Origin: Acidobacteriaceae bacterium
GTDB lineage: Bacteria > Acidobacteriota > Terriglobia > Terriglobales > Acidobacteriaceae
Assembly: GCA_003139975.1 (NCBI GenBank)
Contig: PLHN01000099.1
Location: forward strand, 1-8,290
Direction of reading: 5' to 3'
Length of the DNA: 8,290 nucleotides
Shown here piece by piece: positions 1 through 5,340 of this stretch. A program made the position numbers and the translations under genes. The number at the start of each line of letters is the position of its first letter. Position 1 is the first letter of the stretch. The notes under the pieces are model-generated. The model ran no database searches, was not told the DNA's origin, and saw only the letters and a list, made by a program, of their open reading frames with translations.

Positions 1-74
1 GTCGAGATGAAGTCGGGAATGATATTGACGGGACGAATCTGCTCAGGAGTGCGGTTATCGCTGCGAAAGATCAT
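1..74 (-). CDS. rph: Ribonuclease PH, N-terminal fragment (runs off the left edge)
   Basis: Read leftward from the ATG at 72-74, the frame stays open to the edge and gives 24 residues beginning MIFRSDNRTPEQIRPVNI. The pattern R-x-D-x-R-x-x-x-Q-[IL]-R-P-V is the conserved N-terminus of RNase PH, the phosphorolytic 3'-to-5' exoribonuclease that trims tRNA 3' ends and takes part in rRNA turnover in the cytoplasm. The catalytic core lies outside the window. The ATG is chosen because no other start codon precedes the conserved motif. There is no Shine-Dalgarno, but an extended -10 (TGGTAGAAT) ends 8 bases before the start codon. The gene lies on the same strand as the amidase and GerMN genes, an arrangement in which rph is commonly found, but here it stands 542 bases away. 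The identification rests on a short motif, so it is good but not certain. Confidence 0.8.
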   Translation of the reverse strand, partial: MIFRSDNRTPEQIRPVNIIPDFIS

Positions 75-82
75 CGAACGAA

Positions 83-91
83 ATTCTACCA
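83..91 (-). promoter_or_regulatory. Candidate extended -10 promoter for rph
   Basis: On the minus strand the sequence TGGTAGAAT contains TG, one spacer base and TAGAAT, which matches TATAAT at 5 of 6 positions. No convincing -35 hexamer lies 16-18 bases upstream. The predicted transcription start, about 7 bases downstream, falls within 1-3 bases of the rph ATG, so the transcript would be leaderless or nearly so. Confidence 0.4.
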
Positions 92-96
92 GTCCC

Positions 97-234
97 CCCG
101 CCCGTGTAGAGCGGACATTCCTGTCCGCTGGCGGGTGGCCCAGCCTTAGAAGCTCTTGGGTTTCACCTGCATCGCCCAACGGAGGGTGCCCCATCCTTCG
201 CGTACTTTGCGAAAGGTGGGTGGCAGTCTGATGG
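97..234 (+). repeat. Hairpin-rich interspersed repeat (acidobacterial type)
   Basis: This noncoding stretch is made of several inverted repeats. AGCGGACA (110-117) and TGTCCGCT (122-129) form a perfect 8-bp stem with a TTCC loop. CCCGCC (97-102) and GGCGGG (130-135) can pair outside it. A third imperfect hairpin joins 191-201 with 209-219, with two single-base bulges. The last part, 214-234, matches 8090-8110 on the opposite strand at 20 of 21 positions. From memory, phrases such as 'GGTGCCCCATCC...AAGGTGGG' recur between genes in acidobacterial genomes, which is why I call it an interspersed repeat. A short open frame across it on the plus strand shows no protein family character and I treat it as chance. 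Confidence 0.6.
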
Positions 235-560
235 CGCTATGAATTCTGGCAGCGTGCCCCACACAAAGTAATTTTCACCGTGTAGCGAGGTCCACCCTGC
301 GCGACCCATATATCACACCTTGTCAAGCCCCGTTTGACCTCCCAGAAATCCCCGAGCCCCTTTCGTTTGATGCCCCTACACAGCTTGTACGTACATATCT
401 GTGTTCCAAACAATATTTTATTCGCCGCCCATTCGCCTCTGACCAAATCCCGTCGTACGTACAACTCGCTATGCATAAACCGCGCCCGCGGAAGCCGTCA
501 TCCCTGCCGCCCTTTCGCTTCCTCTTCCATCACTCCGGTCGGTAGGCATATAACCATATA

Positions 561-580
561 CATACAAAACAAACTGTATG
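561..580. repeat. Small inverted repeat next to the parS-like site
   Basis: CATACA (561-566) and TGTATG (575-580) are exact reverse complements separated by an A-rich 8-base spacer. The element ends two bases before the GTTCCACGTGGAAC palindrome. It might be a protein-binding dyad. As an RNA hairpin it would be weak, and neither strand has a following T-run, so it is a poor terminator. Confidence 0.35.
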
Positions 581-582
581 AC

Positions 583-596
583 GTTCCACGTGGAAC
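583..596. promoter_or_regulatory. parS: parS-like centromere site (predicted ParB-binding palindrome)
   Basis: GTTCCACGTGGAAC is a perfect 14-bp palindrome. Chromosomal ParB proteins bind a highly conserved site of the form TGTTtCACGTGaAACA, and the version with CC/GG at the variable positions occurs as natural parS in other bacteria. The flanks here are C and A, so 15 of 16 bases fit TGTTCCACGTGGAACA. It lies in noncoding DNA 20 bases downstream of the GerMN stop codon. parS sites normally cluster near the replication origin and nucleate ParB spreading for chromosome segregation. No parA or parB gene is in the window, so the role is inferred from the motif alone. A different regulator that binds a CACGTG core is the main alternative. 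Confidence 0.65.
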
Positions 597-616
597 ACTT
601 TCAGTTCCGGAGATAC

Positions 617-1204
617 TTACTGCCCGCCCGCCTGCTCCACCGTCGTCACGTCGAACCAATCGGTTAAGTCGGCGTGGCCAGCCAAGGTTTCGCGGTCTTT
701 GCCATCGACCAGAATTCTCACGCGCTGAATGCCAGGCACGTTTACGCCGAGGGTTTCGACCAGCGAATTCACCGTAAGTTGTTCAATAAGAATGCCCGAG
801 AGGTGCTGATCGGCGAAGGCCGCGTTGAGATCGATGACGGCTGCTCCGGACTCGACCATGTAGATGGAGCGAATGTCGGAGGCGGGCGCTAAAGGATGCG
901 CCGCTCCGGGCAGCTGATAGATGCGTAACAGGGCGCGCAGCAACTCTTCGGCGCGCTGCTGGCGGCCTCCGGGAAGGGGAATCTGCGCCGACTGCGCGCG
1001 CAGCTGTCCGCCGGCGTCATTGGCGACGTAGAGCGACACGGTTTCTGTGGGGCCGGAGGGCGGAGGGGTGACGGGGAGCGTCTCCGCTGCCGCAGGCTCT
1101 GCGAGTTCCTTCGCCTGATGCCGCATTTGGCGAAAGTAAACGCCCAGGGCAATGACCAGCACGATCATGACGGCGATCACAATCAGAAGGTGGCGCGGAA
1201 TCAT
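617..1204 (-). CDS. Membrane-anchored GerMN-domain protein
   Basis: The protein has 195 residues. Residues 5-24 form one hydrophobic segment near the N-terminus, which suggests a signal anchor. A short Ala/Pro-rich stretch (about 33-52) leads into a single GerMN domain at about 55-181. Typical family features are the opening strand VSLYVAND, the IPLPGG...R...LL block (75-92), IRSIYMVESGAAVIDLNAAF (111-130) and the closing RVRILVDGK...ETLAGH motif (161-177). GerMN domains occur in spore germination proteins and in lipoproteins thought to act with peptidoglycan hydrolases; no enzymatic activity is established. The ATG at 1204 is preceded by a G-rich, weak ribosome-binding stretch (TTGGGGGC). 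The gene starts 64 bases after the amidase stop on the same strand, so the two are probably co-transcribed. The name gerM would imply sporulation, which is not expected here. Confidence 0.85.
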   Translation of the reverse strand: MIPRHLLIVIAVMIVLVIALGVYFRQMRHQAKELAEPAAAETLPVTPPPSGPTETVSLYVANDAGGQLRAQSAQIPLPGGRQQRAEELLRALLRIYQLPGAAHPLAPASDIRSIYMVESGAAVIDLNAAFADQHLSGILIEQLTVNSLVETLGVNVPGIQRVRILVDGKDRETLAGHADLTDWFDVTTVEQAGGQ

Positions 1205-1268
1205 CTTTTTGCCCCCAAGAGATCAGTCGATCCTGTCATCAGCGCCGCGTCCTTTGTGATTCGGTGCG

Positions 1269-2717
1269 TCATTGAGGGACCCCCAGGCGGTCGCGCACGG
1301 CAACGAGCGCGTCGGCGATCGCGGACGCGGCTAGCTGCTGATAGTTTGCGGAAGTTAGGTCGGCGGTGCCATTGCTTCCGGGGGCCAGCTCCACGGCCAC
1401 GGCAGGCATGAGTACGTTATTGAGCGGGCGCAGAGAGGCGGAAGACGCGCGCACCGAGAATTGCCTCTTCTGCATCTCGGCGACAATCGCTCCGGCTACG
1501 GTTTTGCTCAGCGGTAAAGCCGACGACTGCGCCGAGTTCCAGGCATGGAAGGTTCTGTTACTGGGGTCTTCGACCGGGAGCAGAGCGGTGTAGACGAGCG
1601 CGCCGCTGCCTTGCGACGCCGCGTGCAGGCTGATGTAGACCGCGGCCCGAGCGGCATTGGCGGTCCCCGCGCGCTGATCGGCTGGCAACGTGTTGTCGTT
1701 GTCGCGCAACAGCAGAACGGCAAACCCGCGCAACTCAAGTTCATGGCGCAGCAGGCGGCCGAAGCCGAGAGTTACGTCCTTTTCGGCGAGTTGATCGGTC
1801 AGGGCTGCCCCGCGTTCGCTGCCGCCGTGCGCGGGATCGACAACGGCGAGAACGCGCGGGATTGCTGGCGCCGGAGTGGGGGCTGGCGGCTGCGCAGGAT
1901 TCGCAGGACTTTGGGCAGGCGGCGGGCTGGCCGCGTTCGCCACAGTGGGCGCCGCGGATAACGCAATCGTCTTTCCACTGTTACTGAAGCTGGCGATCAG
2001 CGGAGTGGTGGCCGTTACATCCAGCTCAGCCAGCCCATTGGCTTCAGAATAACTGGCCTGGGTAATGACCTGGCTCTCGAAAGAAATGGTCTGGCTTCCC
2101 GGGGAGACAACCGCGTCGCGCTTGAAAACCATGCGCAGCTTACCCGGCTCGGTGGAGATGGTGGGATTGACGGTGTTGCTGAAATTCAGCACCAGACGCG
2201 GCTGCGGAGCCGATTCCAGCTGGAAACTAGGGCGGATGCCGACGTCTCCAATGAACAAGCGGCGCGCGCTTTCGTGAAAAGTGACGAGCGCTCCCAGGAA
2301 GCGCGGCAACAAGGCGGCGAGCGAAGCCAGCGGAACCAAGCCTCGCGAATTTTCGATGAGAAACGGGGCGGTCAGATTCAAATCGCGCCCATGAATACGA
2401 GCGCCAGTTCGGCCGGCCTCAAACTCGGCGTCAATCGCGTCAAAGCGGATGCTCACACGCTTCCCCGACGATTCGCTGCTGACGCGGCCCAGCGGCTCCA
2501 GCAGTTCGAGCAGGCCAATGTATTCATGTCCAGCGCGCTCCACGACTGGCAGCGTGTAAGTGGCGACGGGAGCGTAGATGGAGAGCTGCTTTTCCTCGGC
2601 GGGAGTGGCCGCCGGTAACACAGTCAGGATCGCCAGCAGCAGAGCCAACGTCTTGTGCGTGGTGGTGGCGGGCACGGCAAAGTCGCGTTTCAAAGTCGGC
2701 TGTTCGCGTGGCTGCAA
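1269..2717 (-). CDS. N-acetylmuramoyl-L-alanine amidase (Amidase_3), exported
   Basis: This 482-residue zinc hydrolase is predicted to cut the amide bond between MurNAc and L-Ala of peptidoglycan in the periplasm. A signal peptide covers about 1-41 (hydrophobic core LALLLAILTVLP, site near ATPA-E). Residues 45-158 resemble a copper-amine-oxidase-N-like domain and 163-257 an AMIN-like beta domain that would target the wall. A Pro/Ala linker (263-287) precedes Amidase_3 (about 288-474). The expected ligands are visible: His297 in DPAHGG, Glu312 in AEKD, His365 in SLHA and the catalytic Glu443 in VELA. The usual Gly of DPGHGG is Ala here. The start is taken as TTG (2717) because GAGG sits 4 bases upstream. 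A GTG at 2675 would give a more compact signal peptide but has no ribosome-binding site. It follows the DUF1015 gene by 72 bases and precedes the GerMN gene, suggesting a cell-wall operon. Confidence 0.9.
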   Translation of the reverse strand: MQPREQPTLKRDFAVPATTTHKTLALLLAILTVLPAATPAEEKQLSIYAPVATYTLPVVERAGHEYIGLLELLEPLGRVSSESSGKRVSIRFDAIDAEFEAGRTGARIHGRDLNLTAPFLIENSRGLVPLASLAALLPRFLGALVTFHESARRLFIGDVGIRPSFQLESAPQPRLVLNFSNTVNPTISTEPGKLRMVFKRDAVVSPGSQTISFESQVITQASYSEANGLAELDVTATTPLIASFSNSGKTIALSAAPTVANAASPPPAQSPANPAQPPAPTPAPAIPRVLAVVDPAHGGSERGAALTDQLAEKDVTLGFGRLLRHELELRGFAVLLLRDNDNTLPADQRAGTANAARAAVYISLHAASQGSGALVYTALLPVEDPSNRTFHAWNSAQSSALPLSKTVAGAIVAEMQKRQFSVRASSASLRPLNNVLMPAVAVELAPGSNGTADLTSANYQQLAASAIADALVAVRDRLGVPQ

Positions 2718-2726
2718 GAAACCTCG

Positions 2727-2776
2727 GCGGCTTAGAGCCGCTATAACCGGGCGTCCGGACGGCGCGGCTAAAGCCG
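2727..2776. repeat. REP-like palindromic element between DUF1015 and amidase genes
   Basis: Three inverted repeats are packed into 50 bases. GCGGCT-TAG-AGCCGC occupies 2727-2741, the perfect palindrome CGTCCGGACG 2752-2761, and CGGCT-AA-AGCCG 2765-2776. The first and third units are related (GCGGCT...AGCCG). From memory, 'CGGCTAAAGCCG...CCCTTCAAA' phrases are widely repeated in acidobacterial genomes, so this is probably a copy of a REP-like family. It fills nearly the whole gap between two genes transcribed leftward and could slow mRNA decay or attenuate read-through. The GAGG used for the amidase start adjoins its left edge. Confidence 0.6.
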
Positions 2777-2789
2777 GGCCCTTTCAAAC

Positions 2790-4094
2790 CTAGTCCAGCG
2801 CATAGATCGTGAGACCGCTCAGAAGCTTGGGGTAGAAATCCGTGGATTTCTGCGGCAGCACTTCGCCCGCCAGCGCGATATCGCGCACCTGCTTCATGCG
2901 CACGGGATTCATCAGGAACGCCATTTGAACCCGGCCATCTCGAACCTGCGCCAGCGCCTCGGCGGTTTCGCGGAAATAAGAAACGTGTTGCTGATTGCGA
3001 ATCGCTTCCTCGGAAATTTCAAGACAACCTTCGAGCAGGCACTTATGCAACTGCACGACGTCAAGCGCCTGCTGGCTCAAGGAGAGATTGCCAAACAGCG
3101 GCGTGCCGATTGCCTTGGGTGTGTGCAGCAAAAATGCTCGCTCGCGCGTCACGGTGAGCAGCACAGTTCCCGCGATGCCAGCCTGCCGCAGAATCCCGGT
3201 GGCGCGTGCCGCATCGATAGCCGGATCGACCTCCTCCACGTTGAAGAATCGCCGGGCTTCGTTGGGGAACGCAGTCATCTTGGCATGTGAGAGGCCGAAA
3301 ACGGCGCGGTGCGTGGGCAGAACCACCAGACCCGGCAGATCCATATCGACGAACGTCATCATCACGTGGTCGTAGGGCGCGATCACGCCGGCGGGTGCAG
3401 CCTGCCGCCGCTCATTGCAGTAGGCCAGAGCCGTTTCATAGCGGTGGTGGCCGTCGGCGATGATCAGCTTTTGATCGCGCATCTGTTCCTGCGCGGCGTT
3501 AACGACCGCAGGGGCGGAAATCTTCCAGACGCGGTGCACGACTTCGTATTCGTCCGTGACCTCGATGTCGGGAGCGGCTCCGTGCGCCGCCGACTCCAGC
3601 AGCGCATCCACTTTGCCCGCGCCGCTGTAGAGCATGAAGATTTGCCCGAAATGGCCGCGTGTGGCGCGCAGCAGGTCAAGGCGGTCGGCCTTGGGCTTGG
3701 CAAGCGTCTGCTCATGGCGGAAGACGACGCCGGCGGAGTATTCCTCGATGCGGCCCAGTCCGATAAAACCCCGCCGCTCGGCGCGAGAATCGCTCCCGGG
3801 AACCGCAAAAGTCTGCGAATAGCGATACAGGCTGGGAACGGGATCCCGCTTCAAAACGCCAGATTGGCGCCAGTTTTGGAAGGATGCGGCAGCGCGCGTA
3901 TAGGCATTTTCGGACGCGGTATCCGACTCCAGACGCTTGCCGAGAATGATCCGAACCAGGTTGTAAGGGCTTGCCTGGTAATAACCTTCCTGCATCGCCG
4001 GCGTGATTTTGTCGTATGGCTGGGTAACGACTTGCCGGACCGGAACTCGCTCCCCAGCGTAGCGCCAGGCGCGGAATGGAGAAATGGCGGCCAT
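2790..4094 (-). CDS. DUF1015 family protein (COG4198), function unknown
   Basis: The protein has 434 residues, the usual size for this family of uncharacterised cytoplasmic proteins. Family signatures are visible along the whole length: the N-terminal ISPFRAWRY and QPYDKI (25-30), YNLVRIILGK (44-53), the central IADGHHRYETAL block (211-222), MNPV near 395 and the C-terminal LPQKSTDFYPKLLSG (413-427). The invariant Asp-Gly-His-His-Arg motif looks like an active or binding site, but no reaction is established as far as I know. The ATG at 4094 is preferred over an upstream one at 4151 because alignment to the family begins at MAAISPFRA and because a strong -10 element (4110-4115) lies inside the longer reading. 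No Shine-Dalgarno precedes it. It is the first gene of the leftward run DUF1015-amidase-GerMN and is divergent from the VWA genes. Some DUF1015 genes lie beside serine biosynthesis genes in other bacteria, but none are seen here. Confidence 0.9.
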   Translation of the reverse strand: MAAISPFRAWRYAGERVPVRQVVTQPYDKITPAMQEGYYQASPYNLVRIILGKRLESDTASENAYTRAAASFQNWRQSGVLKRDPVPSLYRYSQTFAVPGSDSRAERRGFIGLGRIEEYSAGVVFRHEQTLAKPKADRLDLLRATRGHFGQIFMLYSGAGKVDALLESAAHGAAPDIEVTDEYEVVHRVWKISAPAVVNAAQEQMRDQKLIIADGHHRYETALAYCNERRQAAPAGVIAPYDHVMMTFVDMDLPGLVVLPTHRAVFGLSHAKMTAFPNEARRFFNVEEVDPAIDAARATGILRQAGIAGTVLLTVTRERAFLLHTPKAIGTPLFGNLSLSQQALDVVQLHKCLLEGCLEISEEAIRNQQHVSYFRETAEALAQVRDGRVQMAFLMNPVRMKQVRDIALAGEVLPQKSTDFYPKLLSGLTIYALD

Positions 4095-4109
4095 AATGCC
4101 GAACGCAAA

Positions 4110-4118
4110 ATTGTAGCA
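4110..4118 (-). promoter_or_regulatory. Extended -10 promoter of the DUF1015 gene
   Basis: On the minus strand TGCTACAAT carries the extended -10 TG followed by TACAAT, which matches TATAAT at 5 of 6 positions. No good -35 is seen at 16-18 bases. The predicted transcription start near 4103 leaves an untranslated leader of only about 9 bases before the ATG at 4094, consistent with the absence of a Shine-Dalgarno. Confidence 0.5.
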
Positions 4119-4203
4119 GGGAGGAGTGCGCCGGGCGCGAAAGGCTTCCACAACCTCACAGGCAACAGTCCGCGTCCGGCTCGAATCTGAGCGGCGTGGG
4201 GCG

Positions 4204-4228
4204 CGAAAAAGCGCTCACCTCTTTTTCG
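4204..4228. promoter_or_regulatory. Inverted repeat upstream of the VWA promoter (possible operator)
   Basis: CGAAAAAG (4204-4211) and CTTTTTCG (4221-4228) are perfect 8-bp reverse complements with a 9-base spacer. The element covers the place where a -35 box for the VWA promoter would be and ends 6 bases before its TG. No gene ends here on either strand, so a terminator role has no obvious client. An operator for a dimeric regulator is the more natural reading, but this is inference. Confidence 0.4.
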
Positions 4229-4234
4229 GGACTG

Positions 4235-4243
4235 TGCTACTAT
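4235..4243 (+). promoter_or_regulatory. Extended -10 promoter for the VWA gene pair
   Basis: TGCTACTAT combines the extended -10 TG with TACTAT (4 of 6 matches to TATAAT). The predicted start near 4250 gives a leader of about 77 bases ahead of the ATG at 4327. The element is nearly the same as the TGCTACAAT facing the other way at 4110-4118, so the 232-base gap holds a divergent promoter pair. Confidence 0.45.
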
Positions 4244-4326
4244 CCGCTTTAGAGAGGTTGTTGGGCTTGCCATGTGGGGGCGGCTCGACCTTCCAGGCGC
4301 GGATTCGCACGGATTCGGTAGGGCCT

Positions 4327-5340
4327 ATGCTGTGCGGCAAACGGTTCTCGGCGTGGCTTCCCATTGCAATTCTTTTGGTGCTGTCCGCCTGTTCTGCTCT
4401 CCCACTAGCCGCTCAAAATTCAACCGAAGACGTCCATATCCAGCCGAGGATTCAGCCTCCGCCGCCGGCCGAGCCTGCGGGTGATCCGGCGCTGCGCACT
4501 CACACCAAGCCTTACAAAGTGGACGTCAATCTGGTGCTGGTGCCGGTCACGATTACCGATCCCATGAACCGGCTGGTTACCGGCCTTGACCGCGACAATT
4601 TCAATCTCTTCGAAGGCAAGGACCAACAGGAGATCAGGACCTTCTCGAGTGAAGATGCCCCGGTTTCCTTGGGTGTCATCTTCGATATGAGCGGCAGCAT
4701 GAGCAGCAAGATCGATCGCGCCCGAGAAGCCGTGATCGAATTCTTCAAGACCGCGAACCCGCAGGATGAGTTCTTCCTGATCACCTTCGCCGACAAGCCC
4801 GAGGAACTCGCCGACTTCACCACTTCCGTCGATGACATTCAGGGCCGCCTTGTCTACACAATCCCCAAAGGCCGTACCGCGCTGCTCGATGCCATTTATC
4901 TCGGCGTCAGCAAGATGCGCCAGGCCAAATATCCGAAGAAGGCGCTACTGATTATCTCCGATGGCGGCGACAACCACAGCCGCTACACCGAAGGCGAAAT
5001 CCGGTCGATGGTCAAAGAGGCCGATGTTCTGATTTATGCCATCGGCATTTACGATCATTACTTTCCCACCGAAGAAGAGCGCCTGGGGCCGGGTTTACTC
5101 AGCGATGTGACCGAACTGACCGGTGGCCGCGCCTTTACCATCGATAATCCGAACGACCTGGCCGATGTTTCCACAAAAATAGGGATTGAGCTGCGCAACC
5201 AATATGTTCTTGGCTACCGTCCTAAAAACCCAGTGCACGATGGCAAATGGCGTAAGATAAAAGTCAAATTAATTCCGCCAAAAGGATTGCCACCGCTGCG
5301 GGTTTATGCGAAGACGGGTTATTATGCGCCGACGGAATAA
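4327..5340 (+). CDS. Exported VWA protein, acidobacterial VWFA-related family (first of tandem pair)
   Basis: The protein has 337 residues. The N-terminus MLCGKRFSAWLPIAILLVLS is a signal peptide. It has both a lipobox (L19-S-A-C22) and a signal peptidase I site (PLAA-Q30), so it may be a lipoprotein or a soluble exported protein. A short Pro-rich linker (about 40-53) precedes a beta domain (65-106, ending in NFNLFEGKDQQEI...TF) and a von Willebrand A domain (about 113-300). The metal-ion-dependent adhesion site is complete: Asp120, Ser122 and Ser124 in DMSGS, Thr184 and Asp212. The tail LRNQYVLGYRP...KTGYYAP is typical of the family TIGR03436. The role is unknown; such domains bind protein ligands through Mg2+. 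The ATG at 4327 is chosen because AGGG precedes it and the signal peptide starts there; the frame is open further upstream to 4126 but crosses the promoter. Confidence 0.88.
   Translation: MLCGKRFSAWLPIAILLVLSACSALPLAAQNSTEDVHIQPRIQPPPPAEPAGDPALRTHTKPYKVDVNLVLVPVTITDPMNRLVTGLDRDNFNLFEGKDQQEIRTFSSEDAPVSLGVIFDMSGSMSSKIDRAREAVIEFFKTANPQDEFFLITFADKPEELADFTTSVDDIQGRLVYTIPKGRTALLDAIYLGVSKMRQAKYPKKALLIISDGGDNHSRYTEGEIRSMVKEADVLIYAIGIYDHYFPTEEERLGPGLLSDVTELTGGRAFTIDNPNDLADVSTKIGIELRNQYVLGYRPKNPVHDGKWRKIKVKLIPPKGLPPLRVYAKTGYYAPTE

Larger units (their letters stand above)
75..616. other. 542-base intergenic region between rph and the GerMN gene
   Basis: No gene is supported here. The rph-proximal part holds the rph promoter and the repeat at 97-234. 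The rest (235-582) is less GC-rich than the flanking genes and rich in TAC/ATA steps. It contains two GTACGTAC palindromes (387-394 and 455-462), a small A/T-rich inverted repeat (561-580) and, at 583-596, a perfect 14-bp parS-like palindrome. Open frames on both strands across 237-476 and 334-777 give low-complexity or shadow-like translations with no recognisable domain. I saw no tRNA, no DnaA box (TTATCCACA) and no intrinsic terminator with a T-run. Confidence 0.6.

Noticed and set aside
7..231. Plus-strand open frame of 74 codons at the left end
   Set aside because: It runs antisense to the rph start and through a hairpin-rich repeat; the translation has no family character.
237..476. Minus-strand open frame of 79 codons in the rph-gerMN gap
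   Set aside because: Rich in Arg, Lys, Cys and Trp with no domain, signal or convincing start site; most likely chance in noncoding DNA.
583..596. The GTTCCACGTGGAAC palindrome as an intrinsic terminator for gerMN
   Set aside because: There is no T-run downstream on the minus strand, and the sequence matches the ParB site far better than a terminator.
1..616. A replication origin next to the parS-like site
   Set aside because: No DnaA boxes (TTATCCACA or close forms) and no dnaA or dnaN gene are visible.
3360..3375. A second CACGTG-containing parS candidate inside the DUF1015 gene
   Set aside because: The flanks (ATCACGTGGT) do not continue the palindrome and it lies in conserved coding sequence.
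3309..4190. Long plus-strand open frame opposite the DUF1015 gene (293 codons)
   Set aside because: It is a GC-rich shadow of the DUF1015 frame, which has clear family motifs on the other strand.
4173..4190. GGCTCGAATCTGAG as a tRNA T-loop
   Set aside because: It lacks the GGTTCGAATCC pattern, and no acceptor or anticodon stem could be built around it.
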